64,000 nucleotides of DNA from Kordiimonas sp. SCSIO 12603 (GCF_024398035.1 NZ_CP073748.1:1587520-1651519), one strand, 5' to 3'; counted from the stretch's first letter, positions 16,928 through 26,528 are shown. Notes: generated from the letters alone by a model not told the origin. Translations and numbers: made by a program.

Positions 16928-19357
16928 TTAAAATTTGTAGGATAGGCCTAGACCGTATGTGCGTGGTGGTCCAGCGATAAAGGTTGGAATACCGAAACTG
17001 CCGCCCGTATTACCGCCATCGATGATGTATTCTTTATCGAACACATTATCCATATAGCCTTGAATGGTTAGTCTGCCTTCCATAAGCCTTAGGCCAGCTC
17101 TGATATTCATCAGACCAAAGCTATCCTCGCGTGTGCCCGGTACAACAAAGAGTGTGCTGCCAGACGCTGGGTCAACAACCTCAAAGTCATCTTGATTGTC
17201 ATCTTCGAAGTAAACTTCAGATTTCCATGTGTATGTGGGTGTCAGGAAGAAGGTTCCGAAATCAAGTTCATGCTCATAGTGGAAACCCGCAGAGAAAGAA
17301 TGGTCTGGTGACAGGCGGAACTGGTTGCCGCCAAATACCTGTGCATTGCCTTCATCATCTGTTTCGTTAAAGCGGCCACGGTTATAGGCATAAGTAACGA
17401 AAATATTCAGGTTATCTGTTGGTTTGGCATCGAACCCAATTTCAAAACCGTATGAATCAGCTGTACCCCCATTTACGTTTTCAAAACGTGGTGGCTGACC
17501 AGGGCCTGCATCAACGGCAACTGATGTCTGGAAGTTTTTATAATCATAATAATAAAGCGCACCTTCAACCGTAAGGCGGTTATCCATAAAGCTGCCTTTA
17601 GCACCCAGTTCGAAACTGTTCACTGTTTCTTCAGGGATCAACGTGAAAGCAGGTGTTACACTGGCATCCGGGTTGGTTGTGAACGAATCTTCAATCACTT
17701 CAGGGCGTCTGCCGCGGCTATAGTTGAAATAGATATTGGCATCTTCTGAAAGCGCATAAAGAAGAACTGTCCGCCAGGAAAAACCACCAAAGGTGCTATC
17801 AACGTCAAAATCATCAGAAGAAATAACACCGTTTGAATTACCTGCGAGCAGGGCTGGTGTGCCAACAATAAGAGGGGTTAACGGGTTTGGTATTTCAACA
17901 GCGGATGAGAAAGATGTTTCTTTATTGTCATGGCTATAACGGCCACCTGCGATGAAGGTTAAACGCTCTGTAAGGTCTACTTCCACCTCGGCAAATACAT
18001 CGAGAGAGACATTATCCGCAAAATTGGTAAAGGTTTCCTGCTGGAAAACACCTGTTGGAATGCCTGCTGCTGCAAGTGTTGCATTCAGGATTTCCGGGTT
18101 GCCGCTCAGGTAAGCTTGTGCCAGCGGAATGCTGCCACCAAAGAAGGCGGTACCATCAACCGGGTCTGATGTAGCGGCAACGGAACCAAAAAGGCCCGCT
18201 GTTGTACCGATATCGATACCAAGTGGTACGCCTTGGCTACCTTCTTCAACGAAAATACCGCCACCAAAGAAACCACGAACACTGCCGCCAGCATCATAGC
18301 TGAAGCGCATATCATGGCTGAATTGCTCGCCTTTTGCATCTTCTGCAAAGATAAAGATATCAAAGCCTGTCCCGTCTGGATCAAATACTTCAAGGCTATC
18401 AAACTCGCGGTATGCAGTTGTGCTGAGAAGGCGCCAGTTATCGGAGAAATTCCAGTCAACAATTGCAGTAATATCAAACAGCTCACGATCCACAGAAATA
18501 TCTGTGCCGCCCAGGAAGTTCCCAAACGTGTTCAGGGAGGCTGGAGAGTTCGGGCTCGTATCGCCACCAATTGCCGGAATAACACCTGATTTAAAGCTGG
18601 TGCCTGTTGGGGTATCTTTTGAATAGTTTGCAATCAGATCAAGTGTCAAATCTTCGTGCGGGCGGAAGCGAAGGCTGGCTCGAGTGGCAAATGTATCGGT
18701 GCCGTTCAGGGCAGGGCCTTCTGTGTTTTCGGTGTAACCATCCGCATAATCATATGAAGCAGCAAGACGGAAGGCTACTTTCTCACTGAGGGGTACGTTA
18801 ACAAAACCGTCAATACCAACGGTATCAAAGTTGCCGTATGTGGCGTTAATACCTGCTGATGGTTCAAATTCTGGCTTGTTGGTAATGATATGAACAGCAC
18901 CAATTTGTGCTGAACGACCAAAAAGTGTCCCTTGTGGGCCTTTCAGAACCTCTACGCGCTCAAGATCATAAAGCGGTACGACAGAGCCGCGGGAACGAGA
19001 GATTGAAACGTTGTTCTGGAATACGGAAACACGGGCTTCAATATTTGATGCGCCGCTGTCTGACGTAATACCACGTAGTACAAAGCCCGGGTTATTCACG
19101 CTTTGCTCTTGTACCACAAAACCGGGTGTGAAGGCTGAGAGCTCTTCAAAAGAATCTACGCCGATTTGATTTAAGAAATCACCGTTATAAGCGGTAACAG
19201 CTAGTGGTACATCGATTGCACTTTGCGCTCTGAACTGCGCTGTTACTGTGATGATTTCAATTTCATCCTTGGCGGTTTCTGGTTTGCTTTCCTGTGCAGT
19301 GGCTGGTGTGGATGCCAAGGCTATGGCGCTGGCTGAGGCTAAAAGAAAAGTACGCAT
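16928..19357 (-). CDS. TonB-dependent outer-membrane receptor
   Basis: This 809-residue receptor has a signal peptide (about 1-21, ending TPATAQ), a TonB-box-like EIEIITVTAQ segment, a plug domain (about 50-160; RVEVLKGPQGTLFGRSAQIGAVHIITNKP is typical) and a 22-strand barrel ending in the aromatic YGLGLSYKF. It imports a large or scarce ligand across the outer membrane using TonB energy. The ligand is not evident: no siderophore, vitamin or glycan gene is nearby. It resembles the numerous FecA/CirA-like receptors of marine alphaproteobacteria. A 26-bp inverted repeat overlaps its probable promoter. Confidence 0.93.
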   Translation of the reverse strand: MRTFLLASASAIALASTPATAQESKPETAKDEIEIITVTAQFRAQSAIDVPLAVTAYNGDFLNQIGVDSFEELSAFTPGFVVQEQSVNNPGFVLRGITSDSGASNIEARVSVFQNNVSISRSRGSVVPLYDLERVEVLKGPQGTLFGRSAQIGAVHIITNKPEFEPSAGINATYGNFDTVGIDGFVNVPLSEKVAFRLAASYDYADGYTENTEGPALNGTDTFATRASLRFRPHEDLTLDLIANYSKDTPTGTSFKSGVIPAIGGDTSPNSPASLNTFGNFLGGTDISVDRELFDITAIVDWNFSDNWRLLSTTAYREFDSLEVFDPDGTGFDIFIFAEDAKGEQFSHDMRFSYDAGGSVRGFFGGGIFVEEGSQGVPLGIDIGTTAGLFGSVAATSDPVDGTAFFGGSIPLAQAYLSGNPEILNATLAAAGIPTGVFQQETFTNFADNVSLDVFAEVEVDLTERLTFIAGGRYSHDNKETSFSSAVEIPNPLTPLIVGTPALLAGNSNGVISSDDFDVDSTFGGFSWRTVLLYALSEDANIYFNYSRGRRPEVIEDSFTTNPDASVTPAFTLIPEETVNSFELGAKGSFMDNRLTVEGALYYYDYKNFQTSVAVDAGPGQPPRFENVNGGTADSYGFEIGFDAKPTDNLNIFVTYAYNRGRFNETDDEGNAQVFGGNQFRLSPDHSFSAGFHYEHELDFGTFFLTPTYTWKSEVYFEDDNQDDFEVVDPASGSTLFVVPGTREDSFGLMNIRAGLRLMEGRLTIQGYMDNVFDKEYIIDGGNTGGSFGIPTFIAGPPRTYGLGLSYKF

Positions 19358-19460
19358 TTTGAAGAACTCCCTGAAATATATGCTCAGCCTCCTACCGGAG
19401 GGGAATGAAGAATGGGTGATGGTTTTGCTACGCTTTTGTGTAATGACTACAGCGTGTTAA

Positions 19461-19486
19461 GTTTATTGTCAAATGTGACAATAAAC
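19461..19486. promoter_or_regulatory. 26-bp perfect inverted repeat, probable operator of the TonB receptor gene
   Basis: Two 11-bp arms (GTTTATTGTCA and TGACAATAAAC) are separated by AATG. On the minus strand the element includes TTGACA (19467-19472), and a TAGTCA box lies 17 bp further on at 19444-19449, so the repeat covers the -35 of a plausible receptor promoter. This would suit a dimeric repressor. Both the promoter and the regulator are inferred. Confidence 0.6.
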
Positions 19487-19620
19487 TATCATTTTGAAAA
19501 ATGGAAAAGAAGGTTAGCTTTCCGTAGCGGTATAAGCCCGATCAATAACAGTATTTGACATTCAATTGACATTAAGTGGTGTAGGGCTGCCTTTAAAAAA
19601 TATAAAACAGCGAGGATACT

Positions 19621-20328
19621 ATGACTGACACAACAGTGACGAAGGCTGAGAAAAAGAGACAATTCTCCGTTTCAGCCCTTTATGATTTATTGCTTATTGT
19701 AGGTGTGCTTGTCGGCGTTAAGCAGACAGCTTTGCTCTATTCATCCCAGTTTGCGGGGCCTATCTCAACTTTTACGGCTATGATCGTGGCAACATGGATG
19801 TTGCGCAGGCGCGGTATGGCATGGGCCGATCTTGGGTTTGTAAAGCCTGAAAAAGTTTGGAAAATGCTTCTTCAAGCGGCTTTGGTGTTTGGTTTTATTT
19901 TACTGTTTCTGGCAGCAGGTGGTTTCATTGCTGATCTATTCTTTGACAAAGGCTTTGTTATTAATCGGTTCGAAGGTGTGGAAGGAAATGTGCCCGTTTT
20001 TATTATGTGGTTGTTCCTTGTATGGACGCACAGCGCTTTTTTCGAAGAAATGCTTTTCCGGGCTGTTATTATGAATCGTCTCAGCACATTCTTCGGGGGT
20101 GATACGGCGGCGACAATAGCGGCAATTGTTCTTTCCTCCATCTTTTTCGGGTACCGGCATGCATATTATCAAGGTGGGCACGGCTTTATTGTAACGGGCT
20201 TTGCAGGGTTGGGCTTTGCTATTGTCTATGTGGTTTTAGGTAAAAAGAACCTTTTGCCTCAAATACTTGCGCACGGAACAATAAATACAATCGGCTTTAC
20301 TTTACGGTTTCTTGGTATGCGAGACTAA
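19621..20328 (+). CDS. CPBP family intramembrane metalloprotease
   Basis: This 235-residue polytopic protein belongs to the CAAX-protease/bacteriocin-processing (Abi) family. The family motifs are present: EEMLFR (Glu142, Glu143, Arg147), FFGYRH (Phe176 to His180) and HGTIN (His218 and Asn222). They build the intramembrane metal site of Rce1-type proteases. The substrate is unknown, and bacterial members act in bacteriocin immunity, protein processing or signalling. It is divergent from the TonB receptor gene. The ATG follows a CGAGGATACT ribosome site. Confidence 0.9.
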   Translation: MTDTTVTKAEKKRQFSVSALYDLLLIVGVLVGVKQTALLYSSQFAGPISTFTAMIVATWMLRRRGMAWADLGFVKPEKVWKMLLQAALVFGFILLFLAAGGFIADLFFDKGFVINRFEGVEGNVPVFIMWLFLVWTHSAFFEEMLFRAVIMNRLSTFFGGDTAATIAAIVLSSIFFGYRHAYYQGGHGFIVTGFAGLGFAIVYVVLGKKNLLPQILAHGTINTIGFTLRFLGMRD

Positions 20329-20425
20329 TAAGTTAACGATTTGGTAACTATAGATTCTACTATTCAGTCGCTTTCTTATCTGATATTCACCCTCGGGCTC
20401 GGAATTAGGGGAGGGCGACAGAATA

Positions 20426-21154
20426 GTGAATAGAATTCTCTATATACTTTCTATCTGCGTTGCGGTGATTGCCGCGACACCTGTTTGCTCTCGAGCGACA
20501 GAAGGCCCTTCAGCGGCGCCTTTAAATGTTTATACACATGGTTTTGGACCTTTCGCCTTTTTACGAAAAGATGGAACGATTGAAGGACCAGGGGTTGATT
20601 TACTTTCCTGTGCACTCGGGGCAATGGGGATTAAATATCAATTGAATGTTGTGCCTCTCGCTCGTGCACGCCGGTTATTTGGAAATGAAACGCTCGATTT
20701 ATGGTTTCCAACCTATCACTGGAATGGCAGAGATAATGAGCAATATATTGTTGGTGAGCTTGGGCGGCGGGAGCTGTCTTGGTATATTCGTCCTGACGCA
20801 AAAATAAGCCCTGATCATCCCGATTTTAAGGCGAAAGCTCTTATCGGCACGTTTGCAAAATCGGGCCCTGAAACAATGCTGCGCGAACGCGGGTACCGCA
20901 TCGGCAAAACCAGCGATAACGGAAATCAACTCCTTCTTTGGTTGCTTGAAGGGAAAGTGGACGCACTGCTAACGCTTAATTTTCGTAACCTCCTATCGCA
21001 ACGACTGAAGCAAAGGTTTGATGAGCTTCAAAAAACATATTATGAAACATTTCGTATGGGCTTTGAGATTGCTCAGCACTTTGACAAAAAAGAGCCTGCT
21101 TTCAGGCCGGCTTTTCAGGGCCATTTAAAAGCTTGTGAGTTACAGTCCAAGTAA
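20426..21154 (+). CDS. Orphan periplasmic solute-binding protein (family 3-like)
   Basis: This 242-residue secreted protein has a signal peptide (about 1-25) and a two-lobe binding-protein fold. The opening PLNVYTHGFGPFAFLRKDGTIEGPGVDLL segment and the later GTFAKSGPETML and LLEGKVDALLTL segments are characteristic. The GTG start at 20426 follows a GGGGAGGG ribosome site. No ABC permease or ATPase is adjacent, and no sensor domain is fused, so it is not clear how bound ligand is used. It is one of four such orphans in the window. Confidence 0.82.
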   Translation: MNRILYILSICVAVIAATPVCSRATEGPSAAPLNVYTHGFGPFAFLRKDGTIEGPGVDLLSCALGAMGIKYQLNVVPLARARRLFGNETLDLWFPTYHWNGRDNEQYIVGELGRRELSWYIRPDAKISPDHPDFKAKALIGTFAKSGPETMLRERGYRIGKTSDNGNQLLLWLLEGKVDALLTLNFRNLLSQRLKQRFDELQKTYYETFRMGFEIAQHFDKKEPAFRPAFQGHLKACELQSK

Positions 21155-21204
21155 TGGAACTAGTGGCTGTCTAATTTCCTCGGTGCATATACCGACCTTG
21201 GTCA

Positions 21205-21238
21205 ATAAAAAAGCCCTCATCCCGTAGGAAGAGGGCTT
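21205..21238 (-). terminator. Rho-independent terminator of prs
   Basis: An 8-bp stem (AAGCCCTC with GAGGGCTT) with a 12-nt loop is followed on the minus strand by TTTTTTATT. Confidence 0.85.
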
Positions 21239-21260
21239 CTAAAATTTCTATCAAAACCTA

Positions 21261-22199
21261 TTAATCAAACAGGCTGGAAACGCTTGTTTCGTGTGCGATA
21301 CGGTTCATTGCTTCCGCAAGAAGCGGAGCAACTGTTACCACGCGAATTTTCTCACACGCTGCCACTGCATCTGTTGGGCGGATACTGTCAGTGATAACCA
21401 CTTCATCCATGCCACTTTTCGTGATGCGTTCAACTGCAGGGCCTGAAAGTACGCCGTGCGCAACGTAGGCAGATACTGATTTCGCACCAGCATCAAGTAG
21501 CGCCTGTGCTGCGTTACAAAGTGTACCCGCGCTATCCACGATATCATCCACAAGGATACAGTCTGTGCCGGCAACATCACCAACAATATGCATCACTTCA
21601 GAAACACCAGCACGTTCGCGGCGTTTGTCGATGATAGCGATTGGTGCATCCATGCGTTTCGCGTAAGCACGAGCACGTACCACGCCGCCAACGTCAGGAG
21701 ATACGATTGTCGTTGTACGACCTTCGTATTTTTCCTTCAGGTCGCGTACCAGAACAGGCATCGCATAAAGGTTGTCTGTCGGGATATCGAAGAAACCCTG
21801 GATCTGGCCTGCGTGCAGATCAATTGTCAGCACACGGTCAGCACCCGCTGTTGTGATAAGGTTCGCAACCAGCTTCGCAGAAATTGGTGTACGCGGACCA
21901 GGCTTCCGGTCTTGGCGCGCATACCCGAAATACGGCACAACTGCTGTAATACGGCGTGCAGACGCACGACGAAGAGCATCAATGCTCACAAGCAGTTCCA
22001 TCATATTATCGTTTGCTGGGAAATTGGTCGGCTGGATCAGAAATACATCTTCACCCCGAACATTCTCATGGATTTCAACGAATACTTCCTGATCGGAAAA
22101 GCGTTTGATATCCGCTTTTGCGAGAGGAATGTTAAGATACTCACTAATTGCCTCAGCGAGTTCCGGGTTCGAGTTCCCGGTTAGAATCTTCATGCCCAT
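21261..22199 (-). CDS. prs: Ribose-phosphate pyrophosphokinase
   Basis: PRPP synthetase makes 5-phosphoribosyl diphosphate from ribose 5-phosphate and ATP for nucleotide, histidine and tryptophan synthesis. It has 312 residues, standard for class I. The motifs seen are the N-terminal [12 protein letters not shown], the PPi/ATP region [21 protein letters not shown], and the PRPP-binding loop [15 protein letters not shown]. The first ATG (22199) is preceded by GAGG at good spacing. pgeF lies 154 bp upstream on the same strand. Confidence 0.97.
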   Translation of the reverse strand: MGMKILTGNSNPELAEAISEYLNIPLAKADIKRFSDQEVFVEIHENVRGEDVFLIQPTNFPANDNMMELLVSIDALRRASARRITAVVPYFGYARQDRKPGPRTPISAKLVANLITTAGADRVLTIDLHAGQIQGFFDIPTDNLYAMPVLVRDLKEKYEGRTTTIVSPDVGGVVRARAYAKRMDAPIAIIDKRRERAGVSEVMHIVGDVAGTDCILVDDIVDSAGTLCNAAQALLDAGAKSVSAYVAHGVLSGPAVERITKSGMDEVVITDSIRPTDAVAACEKIRVVTVAPLLAEAMNRIAHETSVSSLFD

Positions 22200-22353
22200 T
22201 AAATGGCCTCCACGGTGATGAAGATTGACGTCGGTTTCCGACCCTTTATCAGTGCACAGGGTGCCTGTAAAGCGGGCAGATGCATCTCGGGCATATTTGT
22301 GCAGAAGGGAAATTAAAATCCCCTTAATATTGTGACTTATTTCTTACAGTTAG

Positions 22354-23130
22354 CTATGCAGGCAGCATTATTGCGGAAATTTGTCTGCCATAGTCTGGTT
22401 CGCCTCTATGTGTAGTGCGGCGATAGGAAAAATGCACATCACTTGTGTATGTATCGATTCTCACGTTATGGATGGCGAGAATGTTTGCGGCTTGTAGTCG
22501 CGCTGTTACAAGACCGGGTAAATCGAACTGGAAGTGATCGCTATCCTTGCCCGCAATGAAGAATTTTTCGAACGATGTATTTTTTTCGAGAAACTGATCT
22601 TTGAAACCAGCGCCAACCTCATAGCTTGGTTGGTGAATAGTGGGGCCAATGGCAGTTTTAATATTGGCGCGTGTGGCACCCAGCTTTTCCATTTCGAGAA
22701 TTGTGTTTTCAAGCACACCGCCAAGTGCGCCTTTCCAGCCCGCGTGTGCTGCTCCAATAATGCCGGCTTGTTCATCTGAAAATAAAACTGGTGTGCAATC
22801 AGCCGTTAAAATTCCGAGAATAAGCCCGGGTGTTCTGGTAACCATCGCATCCGCCTTTGGGCGGTCTTCCCCCCAATCTGAGGAGGCAACGACAACATCT
22901 GCACTATGGTGTTGATAACAAGAAAGCACATGAGCATCACGGCGTTTTGCAATATGCTCCGCAACGATTCTTCGGTTCTCAGCCACATTTGCCACATCAT
23001 CGCGTGAACCCGGGCCACAGTTGAGACTACGATAAATACCTCGAGAAGTGCCCCCCTCATTACTCATAAACGAATGAGGAAAAGAGCTGAAATCATCAAT
23101 AGTAATATGCTTGGGCATGAGATTAATCAT
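22354..23130 (-). CDS. pgeF: Purine nucleoside phosphorylase/multicopper-oxidase-like protein PgeF (YfiH/LACC1 family)
   Basis: This 258-residue protein of the YfiH/LACC1 family has been reported as a purine nucleoside phosphorylase or adenosine deaminase, and in peptidoglycan editing. The signatures are LTADCTPVLF, GAAHAGWKGALGGVLENTI (metal-binding His) and the C-terminal VHFSYRRTTHRGEPDYGRQ. An in-frame ATG at codon 5 is an alternative start. The lgt-midA-pgeF run usual in alphaproteobacteria is interrupted here by a gene on the opposite strand. Confidence 0.93.
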   Translation of the reverse strand: MINLMPKHITIDDFSSFPHSFMSNEGGTSRGIYRSLNCGPGSRDDVANVAENRRIVAEHIAKRRDAHVLSCYQHHSADVVVASSDWGEDRPKADAMVTRTPGLILGILTADCTPVLFSDEQAGIIGAAHAGWKGALGGVLENTILEMEKLGATRANIKTAIGPTIHQPSYEVGAGFKDQFLEKNTSFEKFFIAGKDSDHFQFDLPGLVTARLQAANILAIHNVRIDTYTSDVHFSYRRTTHRGEPDYGRQISAIMLPA

Positions 23131-23579
23131 CGCTGAGGTGTTGTTTTTTCAAAACCTTATCTGCTTTAATTGGTAAAATAAAGGCGGGCAGAATACAAAT
23201 AGCAGCTATTTCTTCCTGTTGGACTGAATATCCCCTGGATGCACGGAGGGATATTGTAACGGTTGTTCCAAGCTAGATACCAAATCAGTCAAATCCTATT
23301 GCAGACTTATGAAAAAAGAACAGCAGGCAATTGCCAAGAGCAATAGGAAGAAAACTGCCGCAGTGTCTTGTGGGTAGTTACATAATCTTAGGATAAAGTA
23401 TCGCTCACAGGAGTGTTCTTCTAAGGGTTATATTGGTGAGCTGTTAACCTATCTATAGGTGCTCTTGCGTGTAAACAAGCGATTGCGATAGCGGAAATTT
23501 TATACTTGCACTGATGTTTACTTTCAGTTGAGATGCGTATTCATTTATCCAACTGTTTTGTGAATCGGGGAGATTTGTT
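23131..23579. other. 449-bp intergenic region with several inverted repeats, no convincing gene
   Basis: It holds an AATATCCC-GGGATATT stem (23227-23255), a CCTATTGC-GCAATAGG pair (23295-23347) enclosing the 10-bp palindrome GGCAATTGCC (23326-23335), and AT-rich stretches before the + gene. It is the shared upstream region of pgeF and the coiled-coil protein. A structured RNA is possible but not demonstrated. Confidence 0.4.
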
Positions 23580-24185
23580 GTGGTTAAAAAGAAACTGGCT
23601 TATGTGGTTGCAGGAGTTCCAGCTCTTTTATTAGCGGCCACTCTCCACACTCCTCTTCAAGCGCAAGATGGTAGCCCTGCTGAAACAGTATCAAGCGCGA
23701 AGGTTTGTGGTGCGATCGACGATACGGCAAAGCGGCTTACCTGTTATGACAAGCTGTTCCGTGCGAAAACGGTTGTTGCAGAGAAAAAGCCCGATGCGAA
23801 AAAACTTCAAGCGGCGCTGAAGGAAGCAGAAGCAAGAGCAAAAGCTGCTGAAGCACGCCTTGCGGAACTTGAGCGCAAACAACAGGAACTCGCTAAACAG
23901 CAGGCTAAAGCAGCTCAAACACCGGAACAAGCTTTTGGGAAAAGCGAGCGTAAGGCAGAAGATATTGATGAGCTGGAAGCTACAATTGAAGAAGTGGCTA
24001 CGCTGAAGAATAATCAGGCAATTATCTTCCTTGATAACGGGCAGATTTGGCGCTCGATTGAATCTGCAAAACGCTTCTATCTGAAAGCTGGGAAAACGGT
24101 GCGGATTAAAAAAGGTTCTCTTGGTTCATACCGTCTGTTTGTAGGGAAATCCAAGAAAGCGCTACGGGTGAAACGTAAGCGTTAG
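23580..24185 (+). CDS. Secreted coiled-coil protein of unknown function
   Basis: This 201-residue protein has a signal peptide (about 1-28), then a VCGAIDDTAKRLTCYDKLF motif (two Cys spaced as in several periplasmic proteins of proteobacteria). A Lys/Ala/Glu-rich coiled coil (about 64-120) and a small C-terminal beta domain (DNGQIWRS, GSLGSYRLFVG, basic tail) complete it. The C-terminal block recurs in uncharacterised alphaproteobacterial proteins. It starts with GTG after GGGGAGA. It sits on the opposite strand between pgeF and midA, splitting a usual cluster. Confidence 0.75.
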   Translation: MVKKKLAYVVAGVPALLLAATLHTPLQAQDGSPAETVSSAKVCGAIDDTAKRLTCYDKLFRAKTVVAEKKPDAKKLQAALKEAEARAKAAEARLAELERKQQELAKQQAKAAQTPEQAFGKSERKAEDIDELEATIEEVATLKNNQAIIFLDNGQIWRSIESAKRFYLKAGKTVRIKKGSLGSYRLFVGKSKKALRVKRKR

Positions 24186-24207
24186 AAGTCTGATCAACAT
24201 GTGCTAC

Positions 24208-25272
24208 CTAAAAGCCGGGAGGCGGAGGTAGCTCATGGTTTTGAACAGCAAGCACTTTAAAGAGAGTTCCCATTTCGTCAGGTGCGGTAAGGCGCTTAAG
24301 TTCAGAAAGAATCTTCTCCTGTTTGGCTGCATCGGCGCCAGAAGCCAGTGCCTGTGCACGGCTGCCGATACCTAGCGCCATCAGGAACATGCCCTGCGGT
24401 GTTGAACCATATGCCTTTGAATGTGCCTCTGTTGCCGCACGGTGAAGCTGATCAAACGCTACATGAGCGGTGAGATCAGCAGCGCCGGGTTCAGCGAACG
24501 GATCAACATATTCGTGGTTTTTAAGTGCCTGGAATGTATCGCCAAAACTGCTTATCCGGTAGCCGTAATCGAGGAACAGGGCCGAACCGCCATGTGTATT
24601 CAGACGGAGCGCTATATCTCCCATAATGGAAAGGGCAGAGGGGCAAATCTCGGCTATGCTGCCGTCCGGTCCATCTTTCATATGTTCGGGTATCAGTGCA
24701 ACATGGGCGGTTGGTTTGGTAACAACCAGCTGAAATACACCATCTTCGACGTGCACACGGCGTTCCAGCCATTCGCCGTTTTGTCGTTCATACTGATGAA
24801 TTGGAAGGGCATCAAAAAACTCATTCCCAATAATCAGGCTGGGGCCCTCTGGTACCGTATTCAGGGTATCGTGCCAGTTACCGTGCGGAACTTTCTTTTT
24901 CTGAAGTTCCCTTAATTGCAAGCTGGTTTCAATGAAATGAACCTCTGCGGCATCGACAAAGCCTTCTACTGGTGCTGTAGCGCGCAGGATATCAGCCATT
25001 AAAGTACCACGACCGGGGCCAAACTCAATCAGGTGGAAGCTTTGCGGTTTGCCCATTTTATACCAGCGGTCCGCCATATAAAGCCCGATGATTTCACCGA
25101 ACATCTGGCTCACTTCAGGAGCGGTGATGAAATCACCATCTTTTCCGAAGACACGTTCTTTCTGGTAGTAACCGTGCTGAGGGTGCATTAGGCATTCGGC
25201 CATAAACTCTGCAAGCGTAATTGGTCCAGTGGCTTCAATACGGCGGATCAGGCTTTGTTTCAGCTCGGTCAT
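24208..25272 (-). CDS. MidA/NDUFAF7-family SAM-dependent methyltransferase
   Basis: This 354-residue protein belongs to the DUF185 family, whose mitochondrial member methylates an arginine of the complex I 49-kDa subunit. Typical motifs are GPITLAEFMAECLMHPQHGYY, DFITAPEVSQMFGE, IEFGPGRGTLMADILR (SAM-binding) and IGNEFFDALPIHQ. A role in complex I assembly here is inferred. It starts 5 bp after the lgt stop, so it is co-transcribed with lgt. Confidence 0.93.
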   Translation of the reverse strand: MTELKQSLIRRIEATGPITLAEFMAECLMHPQHGYYQKERVFGKDGDFITAPEVSQMFGEIIGLYMADRWYKMGKPQSFHLIEFGPGRGTLMADILRATAPVEGFVDAAEVHFIETSLQLRELQKKKVPHGNWHDTLNTVPEGPSLIIGNEFFDALPIHQYERQNGEWLERRVHVEDGVFQLVVTKPTAHVALIPEHMKDGPDGSIAEICPSALSIMGDIALRLNTHGGSALFLDYGYRISSFGDTFQALKNHEYVDPFAEPGAADLTAHVAFDQLHRAATEAHSKAYGSTPQGMFLMALGIGSRAQALASGADAAKQEKILSELKRLTAPDEMGTLFKVLAVQNHELPPPPGF

Positions 25273-25277
25273 CTAGC

Positions 25278-26108
25278 TTACCCTTTATTTGCTAGTGCTT
25301 TTTTGTGGCGAATACCTTTGCTGATAAGCCATGCAGCTAATAGGAACATCGGTACTGAAAGCATCTGCCCACGGGAAATACCTGCTATAAGGCCGATATG
25401 CGCATCAGGTTCGCGCACAAATTCCACAATAACACGGGTAAGCCCGTATCCCGCAATAAAGAGGCCTGCAAGCACACCGGGCATATCTTTTGCCACACGG
25501 GTTTTATGGTAAAGCAGTTGCAGAACAATAAAGAGAATAAGCCCTTCACCCAGTGCTTCATAAAGTTGGCTTGGGTGGCGCGCTAGTCCGCTCGGGTCAC
25601 TTGGGAAAACCATTGCCCACGGTACATCAGTCGGACGGCCCCAAAGCTCACCGTTCACGAAGTTTGCAATTCTGCCAACAAGCAACCCAATAGGGCTGAC
25701 GATGGCAACGGTGTCCGCCACCCGCATTAAATCAAGCTTATGTTTACGCACATATAAGATCACCGCGATTACAACGCCCGCGAATCCGCCGTGGAAAGAC
25801 ATGCCAGTAAGCCCACCATCCCAGAAGCGGATAATGCCCACAGGGTCTGCCATATATTTTGCGAAATCATAGAAGAAAACATACCCAAGGCGGCCACCAA
25901 GAATAATCCCGAACACAGCCCATGTGATGAAATCATCAATATGATCCCGGCTCATGGCGGCACCCGGTTGGCCTGATAGTCGGCGGATATACCACCAGGC
26001 AAACAAAATACCGCCCAGATAAGCCATGCTGTACCAACGAATAGCAATAAAGCCGAAATCAATCAGAACAGGATCAATCTGCGGATAGGGGATGACGCCA
26101 AGTGTCAT
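25278..26108 (-). CDS. lgt: Prolipoprotein diacylglyceryl transferase
   Basis: This inner-membrane enzyme transfers diacylglycerol from phosphatidylglycerol to the lipobox cysteine of prolipoproteins, the first step of lipoprotein maturation. It has 276 residues and about seven membrane helices. The Lgt signature is present (GGLTGMSFHGG and GRIANFVNGELWGRPTDVPW), as is the ARHPSQLYEAL motif. Its products in this window include the HEAT/cyclophilin lipoprotein and the amidohydrolase lipoprotein. It is first in an lgt-midA unit. Confidence 0.97.
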   Translation of the reverse strand: MTLGVIPYPQIDPVLIDFGFIAIRWYSMAYLGGILFAWWYIRRLSGQPGAAMSRDHIDDFITWAVFGIILGGRLGYVFFYDFAKYMADPVGIIRFWDGGLTGMSFHGGFAGVVIAVILYVRKHKLDLMRVADTVAIVSPIGLLVGRIANFVNGELWGRPTDVPWAMVFPSDPSGLARHPSQLYEALGEGLILFIVLQLLYHKTRVAKDMPGVLAGLFIAGYGLTRVIVEFVREPDAHIGLIAGISRGQMLSVPMFLLAAWLISKGIRHKKALANKG

Positions 26109-26282
26109 AAGGAAATGCCTTTAATGTCGCTTCAATATCTGCGCCATCATGCTTTCTGGGCGCTTTGTGTCAAGTGAAGGCTTTGATAGAAAGGATTTAG
26201 GGCATGTGTGCGGCACATCGCCCATTGCAATTTCATGCATTTTCCCCCATATGAAGCACACTGATTTATAAGGAACATACCA

Positions 26283-26528
26283 ATGCAGACACAGAATAAA
26301 TTCATGGATGACCTTGCAAAGCTGGCAACAGGTGCTGTTGGTGCAGCTCATAGTGTGAAGGGTGAAATGGAAGGCGCGTTTCAAGCCTGGCTTGATCGTC
26401 AGCTTGCTGGAATGGATCTTGTAAGCCGTGAAGAATTCGAAATTGTACGTGATATGGCTGAAAAAGCCCGTACTGAAAACGAAGATTTGAAGGCTGAAAT
26501 TGAAGCTCTCAAGAAGAAAATTGACTAA
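26283..26528 (+). CDS. ubiK: UbiK/BMFP-type accessory factor
   Basis: This is an 81-residue helical protein with an N-terminal amphipathic region (FMDDLAKLATGAVGAAHSVKGEME) and a C-terminal trimeric coiled coil (FEIVRDMAEKARTENEDLKAEIEALKKK). UbiK-type proteins assist ubiquinone synthesis enzymes and bind membranes. The length and domain layout match. The ATG follows AAGGAACATACCA. It is divergent from lgt. Confidence 0.85.
   Translation: MQTQNKFMDDLAKLATGAVGAAHSVKGEMEGAFQAWLDRQLAGMDLVSREEFEIVRDMAEKARTENEDLKAEIEALKKKID

Noticed and set aside
23309-23377. A 22-codon frame starting ATG AAA AAA GAA in the pgeF upstream gap
   Set aside because: It has no ribosome site, and its body is part of the inverted repeat that is better explained as DNA or RNA structure.
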